This document shows, in pieces, positions 1 to 12,400 of a stretch of 64,000 nt of DNA. Each line of letters starts with the position of its first letter. The first letter of the stretch is position 1. This DNA comes from Hofstenia miamia (taxonomy: Eukaryota > Xenacoelomorpha > Acoela): the NCBI GenBank assembly GCA_004352715.1, contig SCFE01000004.1, forward strand, positions 2,356,518-2,420,517, given 5' to 3'. A program made the position numbers and the translations under genes. The notes under the pieces are model-generated. The model ran no database searches, had not been told where the DNA came from, and saw nothing but the letters and a program-made list of their open reading frames with translations.

Positions 1-3000
1 TGAGTAAAATTATTGAACACATCAAATTATTAAAATTACCTGAACACATTAATATTTTGTATCAATAGACATGAAACGAAGATTAAGTAACCGAATTAAG
101 AAATAAACATATCACTAGTTTTCATTAAAAAATATATTAATCACTTATTTTTAATATGCGAGTATTACTATATTTTTACATTTAGGAATTTATAGAAGCT
201 TGAATAATTATATAATGGCAACACAAGCATTATTTCTGATTGGTAAGTATCAACATTAAGGATTACATTTTTCTGATGATTTCCTATATAGGTCATTGTC
301 TTTTAAATAGTTTTTTGTGAATGAACTACAAAATTCGCATATGGAGCAATCTGCTTCATCTGTTTGCTGGGCTAATGGTAAAATTATGTAAATTTATAGT
401 TTTTCTATGTATGTTATTCTGAAATCAATGCTAGGGCAGAACGTGATATGGGCAAAAATTATGTACAATCCAATGAATTCAATTTTCCAAGGTTTTTAAA
501 AAATAATTAATCCTAAAATTCTATATAAATTGAAATATATTGTGATGTTCTTTTACACATTAGTTTAAAATTAAATTGAATTTTCACATATGTATAAACT
601 ATCTTAGAAGAGAATTAATATCTTACTTGCTGCATTTATTAATAGTAAATGTTTTAAGAAAAGTTATTCTATTATTGGGTAATGCCAAACGCAAAGTCAA
701 TATTAATTATTCTGCCCTTCCGTTTTGCGATTTCTACACCGCCATCGTTCCTCTTGCTACTAGATGTCTGGGCCACAGACACGTGTTGAAGGTGCTCGTG
801 GAGTGTTTGACCCAGATCTGTCTTAACGTCATTGCCACCGGTACATAAGGAAGTTGAAAACATTGAAAAATTGAAATCCTGTAAAAAGCATAAATTTTTA
901 ATAACGATTATTCAAGTCGTCATTAAAATAGTAGTTAATTTATCCCTGTGGAAGATATTTTGTAAATTATATGATTTGTGTATAAGTGTTTTGTGAATAT
1001 AATGACGCTAATCAAATATATTATCAATATTTAATAGTAAACAGTTATTTGAATAATGAATCTCTTATCTTGTTATTAAAAACGCAAAATTTTTAACATT
1101 CAAATTCAAAATTAAAACAACGATAAAAGGGCTTTTAACAATAAACAAATAAATAAATACTACCACACACATTGGATTTAGTATAATTATTGACGAAGAG
1201 TTGTATAATCACTGTTAAGATTTAATTTCATAACTGTGAATATAATCTTACGAACATGAAAATTTACTGGAGTATAGATTGTAAATAGTTTTTATAAATT
1301 CTGGTGTCAATTATTTTATTTTCTATAAATATGTGCAATTTGTTCCTTTTGTTTCTCTTCAATTTATTATCAGTAAATTCGTTTTTTACTTTTATCTTGA
1401 CTGTATTTTATTTAAAAGTATGTGTTTCTAAATTCGTTTGCGTAGTTAAAAGGCACCCAGACGGGGACAGTTTGGCTGGCATGCTCCCTTCAACTCAGGT
1501 TAAGTATACGGTTAAGGATTTTGTTGTACTGCATTTATTCGTAAATATAATTAACCTTTATTGCTATCACTAAAATTGCATGAGATGTTAACCGCACTGA
1601 GTGTAGGTTTTTTACTTAGCACGTAGGTTTTACTCACTGCACCCAAGAGTTACGGTTTCTTTATTCTTTATCTTAAATAGGGTTCTAGTCTTATACGATT
1701 TTCTCAAGGTTATCTGTATAGGGTCGGGCGAGTGTGGCCACTCTTCCCTAACACGATCTCCCGTTTACTTTTAACTTTTATTAGGATAGGGTATTATAGC
1801 AGGAGAAGGCAGTTATTAATTTGTAGCACCGGTAAATCCATGCTTCGACTCGAAACCCTGATTTCATATATATATATATATATATACACATAAATACATA
1901 CATAAATATATTTGTATTGGCATTGCTAATCAAGAGAAACAAATTATAATGATGTTATCAGAAAGAAAGTCTCTAAGAATTTTAACAATAAAATTAGTGC
2001 TTGGCTTTGCATATCTTATCACAAACCACTGTAAATTTCTCACTTGGCTAAATGTGTAAAAAAATTTCACATCATGAGTCTCAAGATCAATGTTTATTTT
2101 ATGAAATGCATGTTCCTAAAAATGTACATGTACATATCTCAAAATTGCATAAATATTCATGGGTTACCTAATTTTTTTTGTTGACTTCATTAACTGTTAT
2201 TATTTTTACTATATATAGAATAAATTTGCGAAATTTTTTTATAATACATTGTATATCATGTTTAGCTTATCATCTATCATAGCATCGTAATTGAAAAATT
2301 AAAGTTAATAAGCATATATAGAAAGAGTATCAGCAAAGTTTCAAACTGTTTTAAATAGAAAGTAAACTGAGGAGTATTTGATAGGATGTCCACTAAAAAC
2401 TAGATTTTATCAAGGAAGAATGCTTGGTACATTACTATTTAATAGTTAATACTTAATCACAACTTCTGCAAGAATATTTTTGGATGAATGCAGTTAAGTG
2501 GAAGAAATGGAGTCAGAGGTTTGTTTCAAATGAAATCGCATAACCAGCTATGCAAACACACAAGCATATATTATCAGTATTTGGTTCAAGCTAGGAACAC
2601 GTCTTGTATAATTTTATCCAGCAGAACTGAGTAATCGTTTAAATAGAAATGAATCTGACGAATAGTTGAACAAAATAAATTAACGATTAATTAATATTTA
2701 AACTCCGTAACCCTAATATATTTATTAATTATATAAAAATGATATAAGCTGGTTATATCTGTATATTTTCTGCTGACAAATCTGTTGCAAATGCAGTACA
2801 AGTAATTGAATTAAATTGCAAATTCTTAATCTTAAACAGCCTAGAAATTTTTTAATATTGTTAATGGTTCTCTAAAATTTTTCAGCGCTTGTAGCTCCAG
2901 AACTAATGGAGATATCCAAAAACAGAAAGCACCACATGATAGAGCAGAGTCCTATTTTCATTTTCGTTCGTGTACTGCTACCCGGCGTTGTGCCATTGAG

Positions 3001-4242
3001 ACTTGTCGAAGGTGTTTAATGTATCAAAGGCTAAATCGAAATTGAACAGGCGCGATCCTAGAAAATTTTTATTCCTGGGAAAGCAGAACATTTTATAAAT
3101 AGTTTTTTATTTTATGAAGGAACACTAAAAATAGTTTTATATCACAATATTCACAATTAATTTCACACAATTTCACAATTTCATATAGTTCTTAGGTAGA
3201 TTTTGAAAAAGGGGTGTTGGTCCTTACCCCCCCCCCCCCCCNNNNNNNNNNNNNNNNNNNNNNNNNNNNNNNNNNNNNNNNNNNNNNNNNNNNNNNNNNN
3301 NNNNNNNNNNNNNNNNNNNNNNNNNNNNNNNNNNNNNNNNNNNNNNNNNNNNNNNNNNNNNNNNNNNNNNNNNNNNNNNNNNNNNNNNNNNNNNNNNNNN
3401 NNNNNNNNNNNNNNNNNNNNNNNNNNCCCCCCCCCCCCCATAAACCGCGCATGAAACTAAAGCAGCGATCGTTTTTAAGTACTGCTATAAAACAATGAAA
3501 TAAAAGAATTTATAAAAGATTTATGAATATTTAAAAAATTTAAGTCTCAAAGAAATAAATATCTGATTGTTAGAAATTTCACAAAATGGCTATACTATTA
3601 TTAGATAAGGTCTTGCGTACCATTGCACATATTTTTTTATCCAATGTTTGTTTTTTATATTGTATATTATAACATTTTATAACATTATTAGAGGATTAAT
3701 CAATCATCAATTGCTAAACAATGCGCAAATATGGATTCTTGTTTTATTTTATCTTATGGGGTAATAATATAACTCCAATAAAATTTTGAGCAAAATTTTT
3801 GGAAAGGTTTATGTGTGGTTGGCAAAGTTTTTACTTGAAATATTTTTTCGGAACATCGAATTTAATAAAATTATGAGAAAAATAATTAATTACATAATTA
3901 TTTTGGTTCAAGAACAGAGAAAACAATTTCCACAAGAAGCTGATTAATTTTTCAATTTTTTTTATCAAACAAAGCGAAGAATAGTCATAAGCGGAGCAGA
4001 GTGACGGTCGATGGAGGATTACTTCAAAAATAGGTGAATTTTTAGTAAAACTGACTTGAATATTGAGCAACAGTACACACAAATCAACCCAAATGCAGTC
4101 AATGCTATGAGATTTGCAAACAATGTTTTACAAAATAAAATTTTCGCCATTTCCGTCTTTGAAGTAGATCTAATATGAATATATAAAGTGTAGTGCATGG
4201 ACTGACTTAGATTCAACATTAACCGAGCTGACTAAAGTCAGT
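1..4242. other. Intergenic, no recognised gene
   Basis: AT-rich DNA without a convincing gene. Two islands are less AT-rich than the surroundings: about 715-850 (minus-strand open frame of 63 codons, no family recognised) and about 1440-1860 (no long frame, ends in a TA microsatellite at about 1867-1886). A gap flanked by C-homopolymers lies at 3242-3426. Confidence 0.6.
3242..3426. other. Assembly gap flanked by poly-C
   Basis: 185 N, bordered on both sides by runs of C. Homopolymer C/G runs also border the gaps at 10492-10626 (right side) and 25716-25798 (both sides), so these look like sequencing failures at G/C homopolymers. Open frames crossing the N run are artefacts. Confidence 0.95.
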
Positions 4243-4251
4243 AGCCAATCA
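4243..4251 (+). promoter_or_regulatory. CCAAT-type motif upstream of receptor A
   Basis: AGCCAATCA lies 66 bp before the receptor A start codon. The same nine bases occur 52 bp before the start codon of the paralogue receptor B. Position and identity suggest a shared promoter element (CCAAT/NF-Y type); this is inference from two copies only. Confidence 0.3.
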
Positions 4252-4275
4252 GCACAGAGAGTTGAATTCATTAAC

Positions 4276-4299
4276 ATGAATGAATCAAATTCGACATAA
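4276..4299 (+). other. Short upstream ORF before receptor A
   Basis: An ATG opens a seven-codon frame (MNESNST) that stops at 4297-4299, in the same frame as and 33 bp before the receptor start; a second in-frame stop (TGA, 4303-4305) follows. It may damp translation of the receptor if it lies in the transcript, or it may be a former, longer N-terminus closed by a stop. The N-glycosylation-like composition is typical of receptor N-termini. Confidence 0.35.
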
Positions 4300-4308
4300 A
4301 TTTGAAAA

Positions 4309-4649
4309 ATGTTCCAGAGTGATGAGTTTTTGGAAGAAGTTGTATTTCTTTGTCTAATAAATCTGATTTCTTACACTGGAATATTTTTAAACCTTCTTCT
4401 TATCATCGTTTATTTACTCAGTAAGAAACTTAAAGCCATTCTTTCGAACAAAGTATTCATTAGCATGGCATTCGTAAACGTTGCCTCATTACTTGGGTTT
4501 CTTTTGAAATACCAATTTGTAGAAAAAGTTTTTCAGGTAGAAACACAAATTCTGGGAATACTATACTGCAAAATAGTGTACAGTACATTCTTATTGTGGG
4601 CGTTTACATATTCTTCATGGCTACATATGCTTTCCATCACCATCGACAG
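4309..4649 (+). CDS. Class A (rhodopsin-type) GPCR A, exon 1
   Basis: First coding exon of a 299-residue seven-transmembrane receptor at the plasma membrane. It encodes residues 1-113 plus two bases of codon 114. Seen: TM1 about 10-36 with the G-x-x-x-N pattern (G24, N28); TM2 about 48-68, where the usual Asp 2.50 is Asn57; Cys87 before TM3, placed for the conserved disulfide; TM3 88-112 ending in Asp113-Arg114. The exon ends GACAG and intron 4650-6079 begins GTAAAT, so the intron is phase 2 inside the Arg of the DR(Y/F) motif, a well-known intron site in class A receptors. ATG 4309 is chosen because in-frame stops lie at 4297 and 4303. Ligand and subfamily are not recognisable. Paralogue: receptor B at 38569-48447, about half identical by eye. 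Confidence 0.88.
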
Positions 4650-6079
4650 GTAAATATAAAGCATATATAACTGAAATCTAATATTGGCAGAAAATTGAAA
4701 GGCATTGTTCTATTTGCCCATAATATGTTAAATATACGGTTCGAGTTTTTTGTACAGCTAACATGAAAAAAGTGTAATTTTAGAAGTAGAGAAACAAGTT
4801 CTGGGATATTAGCAAAATTTACAACTGACGAGAATGCGATTCTAATTTTTTGCCTAGTATCGAAATTGATTATTTTGCTTATATATATATATATATATAT
4901 ATATCCAGTTAGCAAAACGCACAGAATTAACCAATTTGGTACGAATTTTTTCCCTTTTCCTCTTAATGCTGAGCGAAAGCATCATTTTTTCACAAAATCA
5001 GAAAAAACCATTTCAGTTGCAATGGCATTCGTTCAAGAATTTTGGCATTAGAAAATACAATTTTGCATTTCTTTTTTGTAATTTAACAAAATTTGGCAAG
5101 CAATCTATTGAATAGATTGGTTAAATAAATTTGTTTTAGTTTTTGATAAATGAATCTGTAAAATTCAATAATATGGGCAAACTGCTCGTCACACGCATTG
5201 TGTTGTAGTTTTTTGTTTATCTGTAATTTATTGTGCTGAATTTTGGATGCAGCATTAATGTATTATGCCTGAGCTGATATTTCACTGTTCAGTAAGGAGA
5301 TCCAAACGGATTCTGTGTTTGAGCAATTAGTCTTCATGTATTATTGAATATCACACAAAGCTCAATTTGATATTTTTAAGTGCTTAAACTCAAAATTTAA
5401 TGATGGGTAATTTTAAGAGGTGTATTTCATTAAATTCTTTATTATTATAAAAAATACTTCGTGGGAAAATTATGTGATGCACTTAATTTGTTTGCTTACT
5501 AATATTTTTAATAAATATGCATAGAAATTTATTAGTAACTAATGTAAATAATCTTGCAATGATGAAATGAAAAATCAAGAGATCGGATATTCATCAAATA
5601 TGCAATTTAAATTTTTGAAAAAAGGTGTTTTTACAAAATGTTTCTCAGATTGAAAATTTAGTTGTGAGTTTTTCAACGGCAATAAAATTTTCCTGCAAGT
5701 GTTATATAACTAATGGCTTTTTATAAACATTATTTATTGCATCAAACATTTCAACTATGTAAATATGTCACACATTTTTTAGCGTTATCACACGTCCCAT
5801 CTTCTATGCCAAAAATATATTAAAAATAAAATAAGGAAATGATCTGTTTCTTGTGAAATTTAGATAAATTTTATCAATTGTTTTTCTCTGTTTTTGAAAA
5901 AAAATTGTTGAATCATATTATTTTTCCTTGTGGGTATTATTATTATTCGTTATTCAGAAAAATAACATTCAAATGAACTTTGCCAAAGAAGCATTTGAAA
6001 ATTTTGTAAGGGATTTTCCAAATATATTAACTTTGACCCACAAAACTCTTCAATTTACGGTATTATAGTAGATATTTAG
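4650..6079 (+). other. Intron of receptor A (GT...AG, phase 2)
   Basis: 1,430 bp, starting GTAAATATA and ending in ATATTTAG. It contains a TA microsatellite at about 4880-4905 and otherwise plain AT-rich sequence; no insertion with recognisable ends was seen. Joining its flanks completes AG|A (Arg114) and restores D-R-F at the end of TM3. Confidence 0.85.
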
Positions 6080-6638
6080 ATTTATGGCCGTCTACACTCC
6101 GCATTTCTACAAAAAATGTAGCAGTGATTGCAAGAATTATGTTTATATTTTCAGTAGCTCTTTTATTGGATTGGTTTCAGCTTCATACGCCCTTTTCATT
6201 GTAGAATACAACAAAACTTCTGGAAGTTGTGTCACTGTTCTATCAAAATGGAGTTCATTTAAGCAACAGCTCTATTTGTCCTGGACAGCGTTTTTCTTAT
6301 TTTTCCAGTTCTGTTCCATTTTATTGGTATCGCTTATGACAATATACCGAATTTTCTTTACGAAATATTCGAATGTAAAAGGAGTACTTACGCGAACATG
6401 TATACTTCTGACAGCAGATTTCTGCATCTGTACCTTTCCAAAGGTTTTGTACTTATCGCTATATTTTGCTGATTCCCATCTAAATTTAGGTTTATCCCTC
6501 AGCCTTGACTCAATGACTTACAGAATTACTGTTATCCTCATTCCTCTAGCTTCAGTTTTTAATCCTCTTATATACATGTCACAGAATAAATTGTATCAGG
6601 CAGAATTATTACTGCTTCTTAAGCGCTTCTACGACTGA
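6080..6638 (+). CDS. Class A GPCR A, exon 2
   Basis: Completes Arg114 and encodes residues 115-299 up to TGA at 6636-6638. Seen: DRF instead of DRY; TM4 about 133-155 without the usual Trp 4.50; extracellular loop 2 with a glycosylation sequon N158-K-T and Cys164, partner for Cys87; TM5 about 180-205; a very short third intracellular loop; TM6 about 218-243 with F228-x-x-C231-T232-F233-P234, i.e. the CWxP switch with Thr in place of Trp; TM7 about 262-282 with a complete N275-P-L-I-Y279. The tail is only about 20 residues, with no palmitoylation Cys. The retained NPxxY, disulfide Cys pair and clean splice sites argue for a functional gene; the altered D2.50, W6.48 and DRY suggest a divergent, probably lineage-specific receptor group. 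Confidence 0.9.
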
Positions 6639-6687
6639 AGGCATTTATTCATTTTACATAGAAACGTTCTGGGCAACATATTTTCTT

Positions 6688-6693
6688 AATAAA
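6688..6693 (+). terminator. Poly(A) signal of receptor A
   Basis: AATAAA 50 bp after the receptor A stop codon, a normal distance for a short 3' UTR. Confidence 0.6.
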
Positions 6694-6836
6694 GAAGTTA
6701 CAGCACATCGCATGCTCATGAGTCATGAATCAAATAAATGTTGATATACATGTGTATTTGTGTTTGGTAATACATAAGTATTTTTGAGGATTTTACATTA
6801 CATTAACTAGCCTTTATTGTCTCTAATTGTACACGA

Positions 6837-6840
<4 letters not shown>

Positions 6841-6872
<32 letters not shown>
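6841..6872. repeat. (TA)n microsatellite
   Basis: 32 bp of alternating T and A. Similar tracts recur through the window, e.g. 4880-4905, 17337-17363, 30496-30527, 31525-31568, 37163-37200 and 49418-49450. Confidence 0.95.
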
Positions 6873-6876
<4 letters not shown>

Positions 6877-6914
6877 ATACACTTCAATGTACAATATATA
6901 TAAACAGGCTACAA

Positions 6915-8755
6915 CTAAGGAAATAAAAACGCTAAAAAAACAACAAAAATATACAATTTAAAATATGTATTTTTCAACCATACATTTAGTCGTTTGACGT
7001 TTCTAGTAAAAATTGTTTATTTGATAAGTTTTCTTTAAGCAGCTTTTTAAATGTATATATTGTTTTGCATTTCAAATATTTTTTGGTAGATTATTCCACA
7101 GCTTCGAAGATGATACGCAGTATGATTGTTGCCAAAATTATGATTTTACTCGATATTTACACATAAATTTGTTTGTTCTTGTCGTTAATTTTGATTTTGC
7201 AGATTATTATATTTTGCGTGTTAATTACATTTATTTGCTCATATCCCCTTCAGACATGCACATTTATAGAAGTGCTAAAAAATATTTATCGAGGTGGTTC
7301 AGCACTGCTAGTCTCAATTGTTTCTGACGACATTAAAAAATTTTTTCTATTGCTAATATTTTCATTGAAATTGTCTGTGCAAATTTGTACACATTGTGAC
7401 TTGGTCATGTAATTTGTACCAAGGTCATAATATTTTAATGTCATATTTTTTTGAAAACATTGAATCATGCAAAAGCTTGTTTCTTGTGAAGCTATATTAT
7501 GATTTGTGAATAACTCAAATTCAACTAGTTTCACAATATTCTCAATTTTGCGGAATGCTAATTTTTACAGGGTTGCTTCAATACTATATTATACCAATAT
7601 TTAGACTAAATTAATTTTAAGATAACGAAAAAGTAGCTTAGTTTAATAAACAAAGATATTCAAGGTTAAATATAAATTCATATCTCAATAAAAATCTAGT
7701 TTCTACATGTGTACACATTGTGTCTCAAGGGGACATAAATTGATTAGACAGAGATACTGAATGAGATATTTAGGTGCTAATATTTTGTGTTGTTTTAGAA
7801 TCCGTCTGGTATATTGTCTATTATTGTGAAACATTGTTGCGATTGACCTGTTGGAGACTTTATTTAATCTGTCCATCTTTGACTGTGCCAGACCGGTCAG
7901 CAGTATACAAGCATAGCTAAATTGGCTTAGTACAAATGCGGGGATGCGCTCTTTTCTGTGGACAATGCCTCTTGATTGGTGCAAATACTGGATAGCAGCC
8001 GACATGTTTTTTATTATTCTGTGCAAACTTCTCAAAACGAAGGTTTTCGTCAAGTTCAACTCCAAGATATCTAATTCTGCTGGATTGCTCTATTGGATCT
8101 TTTAGCTCGGATATTTTCAATTTTATCTTTTTTATGTTTTTAGATATCTTGGAGTGAAAATAATGAACTGTTTTCCTGCTATTTAGTGTTAACCTATTTT
8201 TGCGAAAGTATGATTGCAAAGACGTTATATTTTGCTGCAAGTTGTTAGTAGCAATGATGGGACTAAGACTTTGACACCATAATAGCGGGTCATCAGCATA
8301 TTGTAAAGGTCCTTGTACGGTTCCTTGCGGTACGCCTTTATCAGTTTTGATGTAGTAAGAACAGGTGTTTTTATCCATACACGTTTCATTCTGTCAGTTA
8401 GAAAACTGTTAATAAATTCTCTTGCATTTTTGTCAAACCCATAATATTTTAGTTTTAACTCTTGCACTTTTAAATCCAGTCTGTCAACTGCCTTACTGAG
8501 ATCTAACATTGCAATTGCACTGCTAATACTATTATTTAAATTGGCTCTGATGTTTTCAGTAATGAAGATTAGGGCATAATTTGTGCCAATTAGTTCGCGA
8601 AAACTGAATTGGTTTGTTGATAGGATGCTATTTTTACTTAGATATTTTATGTGGTTGCATAGGAGTTTTTCAAATAATTTATAGAGTGGACTTGTAACAG
8701 ATTTGGACGATAATTTTTGCTAATTGATGTAATATCTGCTTTTTAGAATGGCTGA
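6915..8755 (-). mobile_element. Degenerate LINE (CR1/Jockey-like) 3' half
   Basis: Minus-strand remains of a non-LTR reverse transcriptase, broken over several frames. Reading from high to low coordinates: an RT start with a KLFEKLL-like stretch (about 8690), the catalytic block A as LDLSKAVD (8509 downward; F to V at the usual AFD), GVPQG (about 8330), YADD (about 8300), a LTLNSRKT block, YLGVELDENLRF, a C-terminal KMDRLNKVSNRSI block, and a FKKLLKENL tail near 7030. Between GVPQGTVQGPL and YADD the usual LLF-IYINDL segment is missing, an internal deletion of roughly 15-20 residues. About 500 bp of unrelated sequence separates the last two blocks. No endonuclease is present, as expected for a 5'-truncated copy. 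Non-functional. Confidence 0.8.
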
Positions 8756-8889
8756 AAGATTATTCGTGTGTATGGAATAATTATAAACGAATAATAAGTG
8801 GTTTCATAACAATTCCGAATGTTTCTATTGAAAATCAAATCAAATAATTATATTAATATGGATTACACTAGTAATATTACAATGTACAT

Positions 8890-9475
8890 CTCAAAGCAAT
8901 AAGGAGGGAAAGAACTATACATGAATGTTAAGGAAGCGATTTGTACTGAAAGAATACGTACTCAATTATCTTCAGGGTGAGGGAAAGGGGCATACTGGAA
9001 TAGGATAAAAACCATTAGTACAGATAGAAGGCAAGCTATGTAAACATGAAATGTAGACAGTCAATTTAAATGCATATTGAGAGAAGTTAGCACAAATCCA
9101 GAAATGACAAGGCATGAAGTATGATGTACGATAGGCCTACACTGGACATTGAATAAACAGAATGTATAGAAAGCAGGAGGTAGACGGCTTAAGCACAAAC
9201 TTCATGATATATTATAGAATGAAAAGACAAGATTTTGTAGGGCTTAAGCATAGGAACAAGCAATGTAATTGACGAAATATATTAGTGATTAATGAAGATA
9301 AATGAGTGTTAGATATAGCAATGCCTAGTGACTGAAATGTAAGTTAGGAGAAGGATAATATTGACAAGATTTAATCTCAATAGCATTGCAACTCTAGAAG
9401 CTGAAAGTAAGAACACTAGAGGTACTTGGAGAAGTTAGGACTATTTAAATGGGTAGGAATGGTAGTTCCTAGTGA
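8890..9475. other. Purine-rich block of unusual composition
   Basis: For almost 600 bp the plus strand is rich in G+A (many AAGG, GAAAG and TAGGA words) and poor in pyrimidine runs, unlike the T-rich or balanced flanks. No long open frame on either strand and no recognised element ends. Confidence 0.4.
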
Positions 9476-12400
9476 TGTAATTTATTTTTTAATGCTTAAG
9501 TAATTTTTTTGGTAATATTGAAAAGCATTGACATAATAATCATAAATTTCCGCTAGAACAAGCCCAACATTACGACATCGGTTTGCCGTCGGCATAGCGT
9601 AAATGTGTTGTTCATTAATAGCTGTATTGTTTTAGTGTCGATTGTTCACAGTTTGGAAAGTATTTATTGTTAGCATTATATTTTCTTAAGGGATTTCACA
9701 ACTTACAACTATCAATTTAGCATTGTAATCACAAATATAACGCAATTATCTAAAATGCAATGTATTTCTGCAATAGCATTTATTATAACACAAGTCAATA
9801 TATGCAATTTTTTAGAATAGAAGAATATTCCCATGTTAGTTGTAAGTGTCTCAAAATCTCAGTGTACAAATGGAGATCATTCTGTTTCCTCAATAATTAT
9901 ATTATTCGCGTCGTTATAGTAGCATTTGATATTTCAAGTAACGACGTCGTTTTGGTATTGAATTAATGTCGTTTTGGGGTTATGTGCTTACTGGGTTAAT
10001 ACCGTTATGTCATCTATTAGCAAAAAGTAACTATGTTAACCCACGCTGTCATTGTTCTTTGGTAATTTCTTCAAATATGCTAGTTTTAAATTTTTTAAGA
10101 CCTATCTTGAGGTAAGATACTGCAGCAGCTTAATATTACTAGGAGAAGATATTGCATCTGAAAAGACTACTGATCTAAGTAAGCATTCAGAAACATTGTG
10201 TACCTTAATCAATTACTAAAGGTCTTTTTACCTAATAAAGGACTTCAGTATGAACGTTAATTAATGTCAATGATACTTCATCAGCGTGTCACATTAAAGT
10301 CAGTATTGAAGTACAATTATTTCACAAGACAGCGAAATACTGTTAATTTATGTTCGATTTTTATATAGTGTACATCACGAAACTCTAATTAATTTATAGA
10401 GTGACATAAGAAAATTTAATTGTATAGTTCGGGAAACATCATATTTTAAATATTGGAGCAGGGACGAATATAGAGGAGAGCGAGAGCGCGTNNNNNNNNN
10501 NNNNNNNNNNNNNNNNNNNNNNNNNNNNNNNNNNNNNNNNNNNNNNNNNNNNNNNNNNNNNNNNNNNNNNNNNNNNNNNNNNNNNNNNNNNNNNNNNNNN
10601 NNNNNNNNNNNNNNNNNNNNNNNNNNCCCCCCCCCCCCCGTCCCCAGTGGTGTCACTGTAAAATTGGGCAACCAATTCGGGGCTCTCACTTCCACCCCGA
10701 CTTTATGAAATAGATTTTCAGTGGCACGTATTGATGTATACTAGATACCTGCATAACTTTTAGACTTCTAAAATTGCTTATTAAAGACATTTGGGCCCAA
10801 ATTTTGCTATATTTATATAATTTCCTTGTTATTTTGATATTCTGGGGCCCAAAGGCTTCAAACTTAGAGCCCCAAGTGTGACCACACTCCTGTGACGGCA
10901 ATGACTTTTTAGGATAAAAAAATAAACAGAAATCCCTTAGTACCCCTCTAAAAATATTTCTGTATTAACCCATGTATTGGAGCTTTAATAAATGAGTGGC
11001 ACAATGTTTGTCTAGAAGTAAATAATCGTTGTACTAGACTATTAGTCTGCAAATTACCATTGTTTTTGTTCAAAAACATCCTTGATCTCAAACGCTACTG
11101 TTTTCCTTTAACATGGCACATTCAAATTTTACTAAGGTTTAATCCTAGACAGTATGCCAGGGGTTAGATGTATTCTATAATTTGCTTAGTACTTCTTTAG
11201 TACACCGACTAACTTAATGATAATGAGAGTTGAATAATTAAATTTGACCTTGCTGTATTTGTAGCTAAAAGTGTGTTGAAAGTGCTTTAAGGTATTGTAT
11301 AAGGAATGTCATTGATCTGGCAGTTTTTAATTTTCACTAAATTAAATTTCTCACTTACCTAAGCAGTGGCTTGAGCACAAGTTTATATCAGCTAGTTGGC
11401 ATCGCGTTGCACAAAATATTTAGTTTTCCATGCTTCATAAATACAATTAACTTTGTAAATAATTTAAATTGTCAGAAATTAATGTACATTGCCCAAAATA
11501 AAAATGTTTTAAAAATTCGATAGATGGCGTGAAAACATTTTTTTTGATTTTACAAATAAAAATCTAAACAAAATAGTACATCGACTATAGTCTTTAAGCT
11601 GCCTGTCCTTTATAAAGTACAAACTCAGCCTATTTATTAAATTTTGAAGTCCTAAGATGTGAGCACATGTATTGTTGAACGTGCTCGACCCTAATGAAAG
11701 AGGAAACTCTCCTCTTGTGATTCAATCAGATTTTGGATGTCTTTATAAGCTCGTGAGATATAAGTATTTAGGATTTTTTCAGGAAACAATAGACATTGTT
11801 GGTAGTTTGAGATTAACCTTTTTAATTTCTTAAAATGATATAAACAACAGTTGAGTAAACTTTTCATGATTAAGAACTGTTACACAGCACGTATAAATTA
11901 ACTAACATTCTTAGTATTTTCTAGAAATGTTATAGATACCTTGTTTTTTATTAACAGTATATAAGTTAGTCTAATATTTGTATATTTTCTTTACATAATC
12001 CATGTACATGTCCTAGAACAAAGCAATGATTTTTGCATTACTAGCTCTAGTCCAAGCATACCCAGCATACCATGGAAGTTGCCCAAAAATTAATGTCACA
12101 GAGAATTTCCTCTCGTTAATATAAAAATTCATTAATTGTTGGTTTTTAAAGATGAATTAATTAATGTTTAAATCGGAATTAATTTTGAATTCTGAAAATC
12201 AAATTTTGCATTAATTTTTCAAAAATAAATCCTGTTCAGCAGAGCTCACAAAATTATTTACATTGATTAGTACTGAATTTTAAGAAAGTTCAATCTACAA
12301 AACCATCGTAGTTGATTTTTTAAGCTCAAAATTGAAATGATTACTTTTTTGTATAATAATTACGGGAATTTATTCAAACTAACTTTGAATTTCCCTAGCT

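Noticed and set aside
672-863. 63-codon minus-strand frame in a GC-richer island
   Set aside because: Composition is suggestive (TDLGQTLHEHLQHVS) but no family, start context or splice partners could be supported.
3181-3498. Frames rich in Pro or Gly
   Set aside because: Translated C/G homopolymers around an N gap; the same applies to 10375-10695 and 25605-25877.
4637-4915. Frames with IYIYIY repeats
   Set aside because: Translated TA microsatellite; the same for 17287-17526 and 37025-37219.
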